The translations under genes were made by a program, and so were the position numbers. Below, piece by piece: positions 23,628 to 34,975 of a stretch of DNA of 64,000 nucleotides (position 1 is the first letter of the stretch; every line of letters starts with the position of its first letter). This stretch comes from Macrotis lagotis (Eukaryota; Chordata; Mammalia; Peramelemorphia; Peramelidae): positions 223,413,489 to 223,477,488 of the forward strand of contig NC_133661.1 in assembly GCF_037893015.1 (NCBI RefSeq). The letters are read 5' to 3'. Below the pieces are notes generated by a model that had not been told where the DNA came from, searched no databases, and saw only the letters and a list, made by a program, of their open reading frames with translations.

Positions 23628-23739
23628 TTTTTTGTTAGTTTTTAAAAATTTGTTATTTTCCTAGGTTTTTAATTACAAATGTAGTTCAATGATTTCTTCT
23701 TTAAAAGATATAAATAATAAAAAAAAAAGAAAAGGAACT

Positions 23740-24860
23740 AGCAACTCCAGTCTTCAAATTATACTATAAGCAATAATTTTCAGAACTATTACATATGATT
23801 TAAAAATATCAGTAGCCATTTAATAAACTACATAAGGAAATTTTGAAAATAGTTGAACTCAATCCAGTATTTGACAAAGTCAATAACATAGATTATCTGA
23901 GGAAAAATATCCTATATGAAAAGAATGTCTAGGAAAAATAGAAGGGCAAATTGGTAGAAATTTGATTTAGATCAATATGCTCTACCATGTTACTAAAAAA
24001 ACCCTCAAAATGGAAATGTAATCTAAATATTAAAGACATATCTGTTAAAACAATGAACAAAGAACTCTCAAAAGAAGAATTTGACATTATTAATAGCCAT
24101 ATGAAAGATTGTTAAAAATCATCAGTAAGAGAAATGCAAATCAAACTAACTTTGAAACTTCACTTCAATGCCAGAAATTTGTCAGATAACAAAAGATGGG
24201 AATAGCCAATATTAGAGAGCTGTAGAAAAACATGCAAACTAATATAACATTGGTAGAGGTGTGAATTGGTCCATTCATTTAGAATTACACATTTAAAATT
24301 ATGCTAAGAAAGAAATTAAAATGTTCAAATCCTTTTACCCATAGATATTGATAGGCATATGCCCAACGGAGGTCAAAGAGATATAAAGGTCTTATAGACA
24401 CCAAAATAATTTTGGCAGCCCTTTTCCTACTAACAAAGAATTAAAAATGAAGTAAACATTGATTGAGAAATAGTTAAGCAAATTATACCACATGTCATAT
24501 GAATATAGTGAAATATTACAATAACACATGAAAAGATGAATATGAAGGATCCAAAGAAGCATGGGAAGATATGAACTGACATAAAGGAAAGAAAGTAGAA
24601 CCAGGAAAATAAAATTTACAATTACTACAATCACTTTGTAAAGAATAACAAAAGCAAGGTACTAAGAACAAACTTGTTCCTGAAAAAAAAAAAGAAATAA
24701 GAATGTTCTTTCCTCCTTCTTTTTGCAGTGTCAGAAGATATTGTTATAGAGCACTGCACTTAACTATTGGAGTCAGTTGCTGTGTTAGTTTCTTTGAACT
24801 GACTTTTTTATTTAAAAAAATTCTTCCCTTAAAAGCACTGGATATTTATAGATTCAACTG
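23740..24860 (+). repeat. L1 ORF2-end/3' block, copy B
   Basis: Sense L1 3' region: 'gaagaatttgacattatt', 'agagaaatgcaaatcaaac', 'gaattggtccattcattt', 'gcatgggaagatatgaact'. It is the inverted counterpart of 15165-16400 and lacks the SINE found there. Confidence 0.82.
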
Positions 24861-24964
24861 TTTTGCTCTCTCCACTGTTACGTTAATTAATACACATTAA
24901 TTACTATCAAGTTCTCTAGGGCTAACCCCTTAATTTTCTGGTGGGAATGTCCTACTCTTCAATT

Positions 24965-25080
24965 TGTAGTAGTAGAAGCAGTAACAGTAGCAGTAGTATT
25001 ATTCCTAGAACTAGTAACACTAATGGTAATCATAGTGATAGTAGTGGTGGTGGTGGTGGTGGTAGTAGTAGTATCATTAT
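24965..25080. repeat. Degenerate trinucleotide repeat (AGT/GGT)n
   Basis: 'gtagtagaagcagtaacag' grading into (gtg)n and (gta)n. Confidence 0.85.
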
Positions 25081-25189
25081 CTTAATCAACTCCTTCTTGA
25101 GGTAGTAATTGCATCAACAATATTTCTGACAAGCCTTTAATGAAGACCCGAAGAGACAGAGGCTCACTATATAGTCATTCCAGATGGAC

Positions 25190-25335
25190 AAATTTAATTA
25201 CTAGGGAGTTTTATCAAAATATGACAATAAAAATGACATACTTATCCAATTTGCAGATGCTGTGAAGTTAGGAGAAAAGCCAATAAGTTAGATGACAGAA
25301 TTAGATGGAATTAAGAACCAAAAAAAAAATTGGCA
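25190..25335 (+). repeat. Possible non-LTR RT remnant (CR1-like)
   Basis: 'ccaatttgcagatgctgtga' and 'agatgacagaattagatgg' resemble the common 'FADD..KLGG' segment of CR1-like reverse transcriptases. Very short and decayed. Confidence 0.3.
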
Positions 25336-25339
25336 AATT

Positions 25340-26755
25340 AGAATAAGAGGTTGCCTCTAAAAAGATTAAATAATTAGAATCAATAAGTCAAATGCTGGCT
25401 TTCCAGTCAAGATATAGTGAGAGATTTGAAGGGGAGTTAAATTGCTCACATATCTCTTCAAAAACAAAACATAACACCAAATGACACAAATATAGAAATT
25501 AAGCAAGAAATTAGCCCTGTTAAGAATTCCATAAGAATCAGTAAGAGTTAAGAGGAAGCAAACAAATGAGCATATACATTTATACATATATATATATATA
25601 TATTTAAAACAAGAGAATTTGAAGTAATACTTAATGATGAATATATAATATATTATACTATATAATGCCAGAAAGTAAATTTATAATTAGAAGACACAAA
25701 AATAAGAAAGTTTGAGAGTAACTAATGAAGGAAGCAAATGGCCAAAAGACAACCAACTCTCAACAAAGAAAAATAAAGTTAGATTCAATGCAGACCAACT
25801 GGAAAAACATGTTCAGAAAATGAGTGAATTATTGAAATAACTGCAAAAATCACAGACTCAAGGTCAGATCTGATTTATAGGTTAAGATGTAGCAATTTCA
25901 AGTTTATTGACATGCCGGAAAACTTTGAAAAATAAAGGAATCATCTGAACATCTTTTGGGAAACTATTAAGGAAAAATATTTAGAATTAATAAAATCCAA
26001 ATGAGAGAATTTAGACAATTAGTGAACATTCATTAAGCACCTAATGAGTTGGAGATACAATATGTAAATAGAAATAGAAATAAAGAGAGGGAATTGAGTG
26101 GGAAAATTCCTGATGAAGTCCTCCTCAAGAAAACCTCCCATTTCAAGAGAGATCCCGAGCCTCCTGTTTTTCGATAAGACTATTTTTGCTAACAGGGAGG
26201 ACATTCTGACCATAAAACCTACTTCTTTCCACTTAAGATAGTTATGAAGGTCACTAGGATCTTTAAGTTACCTCACCAACTGGTGAGAAAAATATTATGA
26301 AAATATTTCATTCTTTTCTTTGTGTCTGTTGCTAGGGTAGATTTTCTCCAAATAGATTGTACCTCTGGAGACCCAGAGACCCTATGGGTTGAAAGGGGGG
26401 TGGTGGTTAGGGAGGGGGAAAGGGTGGATAGGATATGTATATATACATATACTCAATTTACCTTGCCTTGGAGTGGCTTTCTGAGACACTATCTTGGTGT
26501 GTCTGGGAGGCTGCCCTTTTCTAGAGAAAAAGTAAGTAAAAACTTCCATTTGCTCAGGTCAGTCTCTGAGATTTTTATCTCACACAGTATCATCTGCCTA
26601 CAAAATGATAATTTAATCTATGAATGCTGCTGAAATCACCAAGTGAAATAGCATAGAGGGAGAAGAAAAAAGGGCCCAAGACACAGGGATCATAGAACCC
26701 TATCAAGAAAAATAAAGACAACTCTCCAATAGTTAAACTTCACCTCTATAATAAT
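25340..26755. other. No gene recognised
   Basis: A-rich unassigned sequence with a short (TA)n at about 25588-25604. The frame at 26322-26633 + has no recognisable domain. Confidence 0.4.
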
Positions 26756-26759
26756 AATT

Positions 26760-26960
26760 AATATAAGTCTTTCCTGATTCCCCTTAATTCTAGGACCTTC
26801 TGTCTGTTGATTCTTTCTAATTTATATATAACTTTGTTAGTAAATTGATTTTTGCAGGTTGTCTCCTCCACTGGAACTTCTTTGGGAGCAGAGACTGTCT
26901 TTTGCCTTTCTTTTTCTTCCAAATGCTCAGCACTGGCTCTTGCACATAGTGGGAACTTAA
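26760..26960 (+). repeat. L2 3' end
   Basis: 'aagtctttcctgattcccc', 'gggagcagagactgtctttt', 'cttgcacatagtgggaac' are L2 3' end phrases. Confidence 0.65.
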
Positions 26961-27189
26961 CATTGTTTTTACAGAAGTTCAATGACATCTTGGTGCAAGT
27001 CTTCACACAACTCTCATCTGTGGCTCCAAGAAGTTATAATATGCTAGGGAGGAGAGCAGCAGGAAAATTCCCCTGAGAATAGTCCCAAAGTCAAAGTTTC
27101 TGAGACTAGCAAGTTAGTGTTGCATCCTTCCCTGAAGAAAATCAGTCTAAGAGAAAGTTCTCTTCCCAGACTAACAGGGAAGAGAATTT

Positions 27190-27345
27190 TTAAGTCAAAA
27201 CTTAGGAAATTTAAATTAATTTCCTGATTATATGACCTTTAGCAAACTACCTAATGTCTTAGCTTGTTTCCTCATCTATAAAATGAGGGAACTTGATCAC
27301 TGAAGTCTCTAACAACTCCAATTCTATGATTATTATATGATAATC
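27190..27345 (+). repeat. MIR SINE fragment
   Basis: 'tttcctcatctataaaatga' and 'tctctaacaactccaattct' match the MIR 3' half. Confidence 0.65.
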
Positions 27346-27405
27346 CAGCCTTTCCTTGATTATGGAAAACTGAGTACAGTAAGCAGTTAAAAGATCTTGG
27401 TAGAG

Positions 27406-27552
27406 GGTCGGCTAGGTGGCACAGTAGATAAAGCATAGGCCCTGGAGTCAGGAGTACCTGGGTTCAAATCTGGTCTCAAACGCTTAATAATTACCTAACT
27501 GTGTGGCCTTGGGCAAGCCACTTAACGCCATTTGCCTTGCAAAACCTAAAAA
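27406..27552 (+). repeat. tRNA-derived SINE (WSINE1/MAR1-type)
   Basis: Sense SINE with a perfect 17-bp TSD, aaaagatcttggtagag, at 27389-27405 and 27553-27569. Confidence 0.95.
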
Positions 27553-27781
27553 AAAAGATCTTGGTAGAGAGGGGCTAGGATTAAAAAAAAAAATTCCAAA
27601 GATACTCTAGTTCTATGTTGTAAGACACTGACTCCTAGTGGACAAATAATCATTTTGAACTATGTGAGACTTTCACATAATGTATTTCTGAAACTATTGT
27701 CATTCACCCAACACATTAAACACTTTCTGTGGACCAGGGACAATCAAATGATTCTAGTCAACCAGTACTATTTATTAAGTT

Positions 27782-27914
27782 ATTTTTTGAGGGGTGGGGC
27801 AATGGCGTTAAGTGGCTTGCCCAAGGCCACACAGCTAGGTAATTATTAAGCGTTTGAGGCCGAATTTGAACTCTGGTACTCCTGGCTCCAGGGTCAGTGC
27901 CACCTAGCTGCCCC
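27782..27914 (-). repeat. tRNA-derived SINE with deletion in head
   Basis: Antisense SINE. 'ggtcagtg' runs straight into 'ccacctagctg', so the A-box region is missing. TSD tattaagtt at 27773-27781 and 27915-27923. Confidence 0.9.
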
Positions 27915-27945
27915 TATTAAGTTCTTAGTAAGAATACATAAAAGA

Positions 27946-28335
27946 ACCCTAACAGCAACATGGGAGTGATGATCAACCTTGAAGGACTTGCTCAGTGCAA
28001 CAATTGGGAACAATTTTGGACTGTCTGCTAAGGAGAGTGCCATCTGTATCCAGATAAGGAGCTGTGGAGTTTGAACAAAGTTCAAGGACTATTCCCTTTA
28101 ATTTAGAAAAAAAAAACAGATATCTTATTGCCTGATCTTGTTACCTCTTAGACTTCTTGTCTCTTCTTTAAGGATATGATTTCTCATCACACTTAATTTG
28201 GATCAAGGTACAACATGGAAAAAAAGTAAAGACTGACATTGCTTTCTGTGGGGCGGTGGGGGGAGGGAAGTAAGATTGGGGGGAAAATTGTAAAACTCAA
28301 ATGATATCTTTAATAAAAATAAAACTTACTAAAAA
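27946..28335 (+). mobile_element. 5'-truncated L1 insertion
   Basis: A 390-bp L1 3' UTR ('gatgatcaaccttgaaggac', 'gtggggcggtgggggg', 'aaatgatatctttaat') ending A-rich. Bounded by a perfect 16-bp TSD, aagaatacataaaaga, at 27930-27945 and 28336-28351. Confidence 0.93.
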
Positions 28336-28500
28336 AAGAATACATAAAAGAGATGGTGGTCTAGGTTGAAATAACTAAATAACTTCTATACAACATACGC
28401 ATAACAATTAGAAAATGTAAAGTATCAAAGACAAAGAAAAGCAAGTTAGTGATAACAGAAGTGTAGCTTATAACAGGAGATGTATTTAATTAGTACTTGG

Positions 28501-28632
28501 GGTGGATAAAGCACCGGCCTTGGAGTTAGGAGTACCCAGGTTCAAATCTGGTCTCAGACACTATTTAATAATTACCTAGCTGTGTAGCCTTGGGCAAGCC
28601 ACTTAACCCCATTTGCCTTGCAAAAAAAAAAA
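28501..28632 (+). repeat. 5'-truncated tRNA-derived SINE
   Basis: Starts inside the A-box region ('ggtggataaagcaccgg') and ends in an A-tail. TSD aattagtacttgg at 28488-28500 and 28633-28645. Confidence 0.92.
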
Positions 28633-28671
28633 AATTAGTACTTGGGTGGTTTTTTTACCCCTTTTAACTTT

Positions 28672-28824
28672 TTTTAATGAATTATTATTTATGGTAATGG
28701 GGTTAAGTGACTTGCTCAAGATCACACAGCTAGGCAATTATTAAGTGTCTGAGGCCACATTTGAGTTCATATCCTCCTGACTCCAGGGCTGGTGCTCTAT
28801 CCACTGTGACATCTAGCTGCCCTT
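28672..28824 (-). repeat. tRNA-derived SINE (older copy)
   Basis: Antisense SINE. The flanks 'ccccttttaactttt' and 'cccctttaactttt' form an imperfect TSD. Confidence 0.87.
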
Positions 28825-28927
28825 CCCCCTTTAACTTTTGCTTTAAACTGTTCTTTATAAATAGAACAGAAAGTAGAAGAAATCAATTACTGTCTAGGTT
28901 GCACACATATGAAATACATAGATGAGT

Positions 28928-28937
28928 ATATATATAA

Positions 28938-28990
<53 letters not shown>
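28928..28990. repeat. (TA)n microsatellite
   Basis: Interrupted TATAAA units, then about 20 pure TA units. Confidence 0.95.
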
Positions 28991-28995
<5 letters not shown>

Positions 28996-29124
28996 TTGTG
29001 GATATTGAGTGGAATATTCACTTGTTCTTAGTTATCCATACCCAAAAGGTGGCTACTCTGAGAGAAAGACATGAGGCCTGATAGGAATTTAAAAGCCATT
29101 ATAACACTTGTAAGCAATTAGGTG

Positions 29125-29305
29125 AACTTTATGTCAGGAAGACTCATCTTCTTGAGTTCAAATCTAGCCTCAGAGGCTTACTAACTGTGTGACCTTGGGC
29201 AAGTTAGTCAACTTCCTCTTGTGTAAAATGATCTTTGCCCAGAAAACTCCAAATAGGGCTGTGAAGAGTGTGACGAGACTGAAAAACAACTGAAAAAAAA
29301 ACACA
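29125..29305 (+). repeat. CORE/MAR-like SINE with long tail
   Basis: 'gagttcaaatctagcctcag', 'gtgaccttgggcaagttag', then 'gcccagaaaactccaaatag' and 'gactgaaaaacaactg' define the long-tailed SINE type. Confidence 0.75.
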
Positions 29306-29424
29306 AGACTCGTCCTCTAAGCCTACCTCACTTTCAGAACTAAAAATGTCATGGCATCTAAACCCTAATACCTAATACACACCATTTCAAAATTAAAATA
29401 AACTTGAGATTTATTACTTGGAGT

Positions 29425-29575
29425 AGAAAGATCTGTTGACTAGAAGTTAAAAAGAGGATTAGATCTGTCTAAAAAAGACCTCTATTTCAATATTGACTTT
29501 GCCCCATACTTCGCGTAGGACCTTGAGCAAATCACTTCACGTTTGCAAAATGAGGGGGATAAGGAACAAGCGCCA
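29425..29575 (+). repeat. MIR SINE fragment
   Basis: 'gaccttgagcaaatcactt' and 'gtttgcaaaatgagggggat' are MIR phrases. Confidence 0.55.
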
Positions 29576-29659
29576 TCCCGGGTTCCTTCTCATCTACACG
29601 GAGGAGCCATGGGGAGGCAGCCAAGCGGGTCAGCGGACGGGGCTTGTGGGGTGGTCGGG

Positions 29660-29815
29660 ATCGGATCCGGCCTCAGATACTGATTCCTGGACGCCGGGCG
29701 AATCAGCGCCCCTCAGTTTCCTCAGCTGTAAAAATGAGGGTCATAATAACAGTCCCTACCTCCGCTTGGGAAGAGCAGTTTTGGCCAGTGCTGGCACACG
29801 TAGCAAACGCTTCCT
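29660..29815 (+). repeat. MIR-type SINE at the CpG island edge
   Basis: 'ccggcctcagatactgattc', 'cagtttcctcagctgtaaaa', 'cagtccctacctcc'. It keeps several CpGs, unlike most old repeats here. Confidence 0.6.
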
Positions 29816-29819
29816 TCCA

Positions 29820-30835
29820 GGGCTGAGTCCCGGGGGGGCTGCACAGCCGGGCGGCGCGGCGGCGGCAGCCCGGGCCCGGAGGGCGGGTCTCGCCCTCTTC
29901 TGGAGTGTGTCCCCCAGCGCTGAGCTTCGGCGCCAACAGGAAGGGAGGGCACGTCTTGGCACAGCAGGGGGGCAGACTTTCTCTTCTGCCGTGACGCTCG
30001 CTATCTGCGCCCGTTACAGGACCTTTTAAACCAGCGTCCCGGGGGCGAGGGGCCCGGCCCCTGTCCCGGGGCGCCCCGCGGCTGTGTTTGCGGGGCGCCG
30101 GCCCCAGGTCCTGCCCGGGCTGGGCTGGGCTCCCTCCCGGTGCGAGCCTCTGGGGGCTCAAGTAGGGGAGGTGGGAAGCGGGGGGCACGCTGGCCTGGCA
30201 GTGCCGGGCTGAGGACGGAGGGGAGACCCGGGGACCAGCGCGGGGGGACCCGGGGACCAGAGCGGGAGACCCGGGGACCAGCGGGGGGGACCCGGGGACC
30301 AGCGGGGGACCCGGGGACCAGCGGGGGGGACCCGGGGACCAGAGCGGGGGACCCGGGGACCAGCGGAGGGGGACCCGGGGACCAGCGGGGGGGACCCGGG
30401 GACCAGAGCGGGGGACCCGGGGACCAGCGGGGGGGACCCGGGGACCAGCGCGGGGGACCCGGGGACCAGCGGGAGACCCGGGGACCAGCGGGGGAGACCC
30501 GGGGACCAGCGGGGGGGACCCGGGGACCAGCGGGGGGGACCCGGGGACCAGAGCGGGAGACCCGGGGACCAGCGGGGGAGACCCGGGGACCAGCGGGGGA
30601 GACCCGGGGACCAGCGCGGGGGACCCGGGGACCAGCGCGGGGCCAAGGAGAAGGCCCGGGAAGCGGGACCGGCTTGGGGACCCTCGGGCTGCTTGTGAAA
30701 GGCGGCTGGGGGACTGGCAGGCGCGAGCCGGGGGCGCCGGGCAGCGCCACTTTACTCGGGCTCCCAGGACCCCCGCTAGCCCCCGGCCCGGCGGGGCCAG
30801 AGCCTTAGATTTCCTCCTCCTCCTCACAGGCGCCT
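29820..30835. promoter_or_regulatory. Orphan CpG island
   Basis: About 1 kb of very GC-rich, CpG-dense sequence in an otherwise AT-rich region, which usually marks a constitutive promoter. No recognisable coding exon lies in or beside it. The long open frames on both strands come from stop-poor GC-rich and tandem sequence. In human, ITPK1 is transcribed away from TMEM251 and its 5' end faces this way, so an untranslated ITPK1 first exon is one possibility. That relies on recalled gene order, not on sequence match. Confidence 0.6.
30222..30643. repeat. G-rich minisatellite, ~20 units
   Basis: About 20 tandem units of 19-23 bp, each with the core gacccggggaccag plus a variable G-run (cgggg(g)n or cgggaga). 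The units are nearly identical; they differ in G-run length and in ag/cg/a spacers. Such G-runs could form G-quadruplexes on the + strand. Confidence 0.95.
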
Positions 30836-31028
30836 TTATTACCGCCGAGGACCCGCCTTCCTGTCATTGTTCATGTGTTCAGGCTCCACGGGGCACAACT
30901 CACGACTCCTCATTTTCCCTCACCCCACTGACCCAATCATTTTCTTAATATTCACATTTCCCTTCTACAATATTTCTGTCTCCCCTTAATTTACATGATC
31001 CTCCACCTAATTCAGGTTCTCATAATCT

Positions 31029-31179
31029 TTTTTTTATTTAATTAAAGATCTTGTTTATTTAGAGTTTTGCAGTTTTCCCCCCAATCTTACTTCCCTCCCC
31101 CCACCGCCCTACAGAAAGCAATTTGTCAGTCTTTACATGGTTTCCACGTTGTTGTACCTGGATCCAAATTGAATGTGTC
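31029..31179 (-). mobile_element. Very short L1 3' end insertion
   Basis: The last 151 bp of the marsupial L1 3' UTR, antisense (T-rich tail, then 'ccccccaccgccctacag' and 'gtcagtctttacatgg'). Bounded by TSD ctcataatct at 31019-31028 and 31180-31189. Confidence 0.9.
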
Positions 31180-31189
31180 CTCATAATCT

Positions 31190-31680
31190 CTTGACTGTCT
31201 GTTGCAACAAATCTTATTTGCTTCCAGGACAGAATGAATATAAGCTCTTGGGTTCAGTTTTGTAAAGCCAACTAGCCCCATCTACCTTTTTTTTGGCAAG
31301 GCAATGGGGTCAAGCCGCTTGCCCAAGGCCACAGAACTAGGTAATTACTAAGTGTCTGAGACCGCACTTGAACTCAAGTCCTCCTGACTCCAGGGCCCGT
31401 GCTTTATCCACTTCGACACCTAGCCAGCCCCCCCCCACCTCCAACATCTACCTTTCTAAATGTATTACTCTATTATCCTTCCTTCTGTGAGGTCCTGTCA
31501 AGTAGGTCCTATTGCTGTTTCTAACACAAGACATTTCGTCTCCATCTTGATGTCTTTGCCCTGGCTGACTCTCATAGTTGGAATATACTCACCTCAAGAT
31601 TCTCTCTGAGACACAACCTTTTCTGATTTCCTCATCTATTATAATAAGGCAATGCTTCTTTTGTGTGTGTAAATGATTTG
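31190..31680 (+). repeat. L2-like fragment, split by a SINE
   Basis: 'ccctggctgactctcatag' and 'acaaccttttctgatttcc' fit diverged L2 3' sequence. The 'catctaccttt' target is duplicated around the SINE. Confidence 0.5.
31290..31437 (-). repeat. tRNA-derived SINE (WSINE1/MAR1-type)
   Basis: Antisense SINE ('ggcaaggcaatggggtcaag' to 'cctagccagcccc'). 'catctaccttt' repeats on both sides. Confidence 0.88.
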
Positions 31681-31689
31681 GTAGTCAAA

Positions 31690-32355
31690 TACTTAAGAGA
31701 AATAACATTTATATACTAAAAATATGTAACATGTCAGCGTGGAGCACAGTAAGGGTCTCTTAATTTACCATTCTCTTTTTCCCAGGAGTATAAAAACATT
31801 TTATAAGGGGGAGGGGAATAATGGCAGAGAAATACACACACCACACACTTTCAAGTTTGATTTGCATTATTAACATTTTCTCCACCACTCTCTTCTGTCT
31901 TAGAAAATTAAAAGAAAACAATCAATCAAGCCCCGATTTGTACTTTTACTGGTTTCTGAGGTGTAAATGCTCAGAATGAAAATTTAACTCTGGTTCTAAT
32001 ACATCTCTGCTTTTTCCTAAAATCATTTGGGTCCTAAGGAAAATAATTCAAAGATAAGTGAGCATATGGACACAGTTTATATCAAGTTTAGATAAATATA
32101 TAGTCCCCACAGTGCAACAGTGGATATTGCAAGCTATACAAAGCAGAATATATGAAATGGACAAAAGGAAGAAGAAAGAATAACACTTAAACTAGGAATC
32201 TGGAGTCAAATTATATAAATTAAAAAATATTATAGCAATTTTCTTGTTAGATACAATTTGCTCCTTGCATCTTTTTATTTTAGAGTAGAAAAGGCCTTAA
32301 AGATCACTCTCATATTTTGGAAGCCTGGCTATACTTATGATGCCCAGGTTTGATG
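31690..32355. other. No gene recognised
   Basis: AT-rich unassigned sequence without coding motifs. Confidence 0.4.
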
Positions 32356-32365
32356 AGAGTGACTT

Positions 32366-32494
32366 TTTTCTTTTAGATTTTTTCAAGGCAGTGTGGTTAA
32401 GTGGCTTGCCCAAGGCCACACAGCTAGGTAATTATTAAGTGTCTGGGGTCGGATTTGAACCCACGTACTCCTGACTCCGTCACCTAGACCCCCC
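32366..32494 (-). repeat. tRNA-derived SINE with head deletion
   Basis: Antisense SINE. 'ctgactccg' joins 'tcacctagacc', so the A-box region is lost. TSD agagtgactt at 32356-32365 and 32495-32504. Confidence 0.9.
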
Positions 32495-32744
32495 AGAGTG
32501 ACTTCTAAGAGGCCCAAGTCCTACTATCCTAAGCTTTGACCTGCTCAATTTCTGACTCTTCATCTCCAACCCCTTAAAAAACCTGGTGGTCCCTCAGCTC
32601 CCAGGGCTCATCATTCTCATGGCAGACTTTGTGCTGACAACCCAGAACTCTAGCCTACTGCAACTTAGAATTCCCAAGCTCAAGCAGTCCACCAGCCTCA
32701 GTTTCCCTGGTAGGATGAATTATAAACATGTGCCATCTCATCCA

Positions 32745-32875
32745 ACTACCTTCATTTTACAGATAAGGAAACTGAGATAGGCTAACAGAAGGGCAGTTAA
32801 CTTCCCAAGACCACATATTATGGCAGAACAAGGACTTGTATCCAAGTTTCTTGATTTCCAATTCAGCTTTCCCCA
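32745..32875 (-). repeat. MIR SINE, antisense
   Basis: 'cattttacagataaggaaac', 'gttaacttcccaagaccaca' are the MIR reverse complement. Confidence 0.65.
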
Positions 32876-33224
32876 TAGCATTGCATGTCTTCAGCAGTTC
32901 TACTTTAGAATGAATTCCTTAATATGTTGATCTACAAGTTTTAGGCCATAAATAAAAGCTTCATTTCTCAAAGACAAACTAAAAGAGAAGAAGCAAAGGA
33001 AAAAGGCCTGGAGAACCCCTAAAGAGCCAGGACTGAGATTTCCAAGTTTGGATTTTATGTCTCCCAGTCAAGAGATTCTCAGAAATTGGGATTGTCAACT
33101 AATTTCACATTTTAGGGAGCTCTGATTTAATGGGGCCAAGTATTACATTGCTAGTCACATTCAGTAATTTAATTCTGGTGCTGTGTGCTCAGCATATAAA
33201 TCAGTCAGAATGGAACAGTCTCTG

Positions 33225-33365
33225 GGAATTGGATTTAGAAGACCTAGATTTGAGATTTTGGTTCTCCCATCAAAGTCACTGAATTTTTGAAAAGTCACTG
33301 ATTATCTAGGTGCCTGTTTCCCTAGTTGTAAAGTGAGTGTATTGCTTACAATTCTAAGTTGTAAG
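33225..33365 (+). repeat. MIR SINE fragment
   Basis: 'agaagacctagatttgagat' and 'gtttccctagttgtaaagtg' are diverged MIR phrases. Confidence 0.55.
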
Positions 33366-33374
33366 GAATGTGCT

Positions 33375-33636
33375 TTATCATATTTTTATTGTTGCCATTT
33401 AGTAGTGTCCAACCCTTCATGACCTCATTGGGGTGTTCTGGGAAAAAATACTGGAATGGTTTGCCATTTTCTTTTTCAGCTCATTTTACAGATGAGGGAA
33501 CTGAAGCAAACAGGGTGAAGTGATATACCCAGGATCATACGGCTAGTAACTGTCTGAGACCAGATTTGAATATAGATCTTCCTGACTACAGTCTTGGTGT
33601 TCAGTGTTCTATCCATTGCACCACTTAGCTGCCTGC
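33375..33636 (-). repeat. CORE/MAR-like SINE with long tail
   Basis: Antisense long-tailed SINE: 'catgacctcattggggtg', 'ggaatggtttgccattttc', 'cattttacagatgaggg', then 'gcaccacttagctgcct'. Confidence 0.82.
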
Positions 33637-34483
33637 TTTATCATATGGGCTACTGTTAATGTACCTATCCAGAGTCAGTGTGATCTTTCTGCTCAGTCCT
33701 CTCAAAGAATAAATATGCTAGTAAGGTGATTTAAAAAGGAAGCAAATTCCCACAAAAAGAGCAGAGAATATATTTTTCCAAGAACTGACTTGAGAAATTT
33801 ATAATCTTCTGGGAAGAAAATTTCCTTATTTTTTGACCACTTTAAAAAGAAATAATCACTTTCAATCCTTGCTGTATAGTATTATGCTGAGTACTTATCA
33901 CCATCTAGTGGTAACTTTGTTGAATTTCATGTTGATGCTTCCCTCACCTTTCACATCCAATGATTTTGCTGTCTTGGTCATTTTACTGATTTTTTTTTTT
34001 TTTTTTTTTTTTTAGTATTCTTTTCCCAGTTACATGTAAAAAAAATCTTGTTTGTTTTTAAAACTCTGACTTCCAAATTCTCTCCTTTCTTCCCTTCCCA
34101 TCCCATCCTTATTGAGAAAGTTAACAATATGCTAGAGATGTATAGTTATGCAAAACATTTTCATGTTGTAAAAGAAAATATAGACCCCCTTTTATAGATA
34201 AAAAAGAAACCTCAATAAAAATAAAGTAAAAAAAGTATTCTTCAATCTGTATTTAGAAACCAAAAGCTCTTTCTCTGGGAGAGGAGAGCATTCTTATCAT
34301 AAGTCCTTCATGGTTGTCTTGGGTCACATATGGCTGAAAAAAGCTAAATCATTCACCGCTGATCATCCTACAATATTGCTATTACTTTGTTTACAGTACA
34401 TTTTAATTTGCATCACTCATGTAAAGTTCAGTTTTCTGAAAGCATTCCTACTCATCATTTTTTATAGAACATACCACAATTAG

Positions 34484-34617
34484 TTTATGAGAGGTTAGGT
34501 GACTTGCCCAAGGCCACACAGCTAAGTCATTATTAAGTGTCTGATGCTGGATTTGAATTCAGGTCCTCCTGACTCCAGGGCTGGTGCTTTATCCACTGTG
34601 ACATCCAGTTGCCCCCA
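34484..34617 (-). repeat. tRNA-derived SINE in HAL1
   Basis: Antisense SINE lacking its 3' poly(A) part ('gagaggttaggtgacttgcc' to 'catccagttgcccc'). Confidence 0.85.
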
Positions 34618-34829
34618 ATAATTTCTTGAAAGATGAAGTCTAGGATCTATTTTTTTGATCATGGCTTTCAGGTAGTTCATTAATTGAAAAATGATCTCTC
34701 CTGGTTCTATTTTCCATGTCAGTTATTTTTACAATGAGTTTCCATTTGCTTAATTCTAATTTTTAAGTAATTATTTTCTTCAGTGAACTTTTGTACTTCC
34801 TCTTTCATTTGGTCAATTCTACCTTTTTT

Positions 34830-34975
34830 AAAAATTTTTATTTAAGGCAATGGAGTTAAGAATGACTTTCCCAAGGTCACACAGCTAGGCATTATTGTCT
34901 GAAGCCACATTTGAACTCAGGTCCTCCTGACTCAAGGGCTGGTGCTCTATCCATTGTGCCACCTAGCTGCCCCTC
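34830..34975 (-). repeat. tRNA-derived SINE in HAL1 ORF1
   Basis: Antisense SINE. 'tcaattctac(c/t)ttttt' repeats on both sides as TSD. Confidence 0.88.

Larger units (their letters stand above)
22270..23735 (-). repeat. Degenerate L1 ORF2, split by an LTR and a SINE
   Basis: Minus-strand L1 reverse-transcriptase region remnants: 'aaaagctttttctgcattta', 'tatctgggcctgggcttttt', 'gacttcacaaatttctttt'. It continues after 23152 in the AT-rich part up to about 23735. No frame survives. It is broken by the 353-bp LTR and by a SINE. Confidence 0.7.

Noticed and set aside
30222..30643. Tandem repeats as a possible CRISPR array
   Set aside because: Units are contiguous, without unique spacers, in a vertebrate CpG island. 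This is a minisatellite.
29703..30827. 374-codon proline-rich minus-strand frame (and 30140-30808 +, 30001-30750 -, 30158-30646 -)
   Set aside because: All are stop-free readings of the GC-rich minisatellite. Several frames on both strands are open at once, unit lengths of 19-23 bp shift the frame, and no domain is present.
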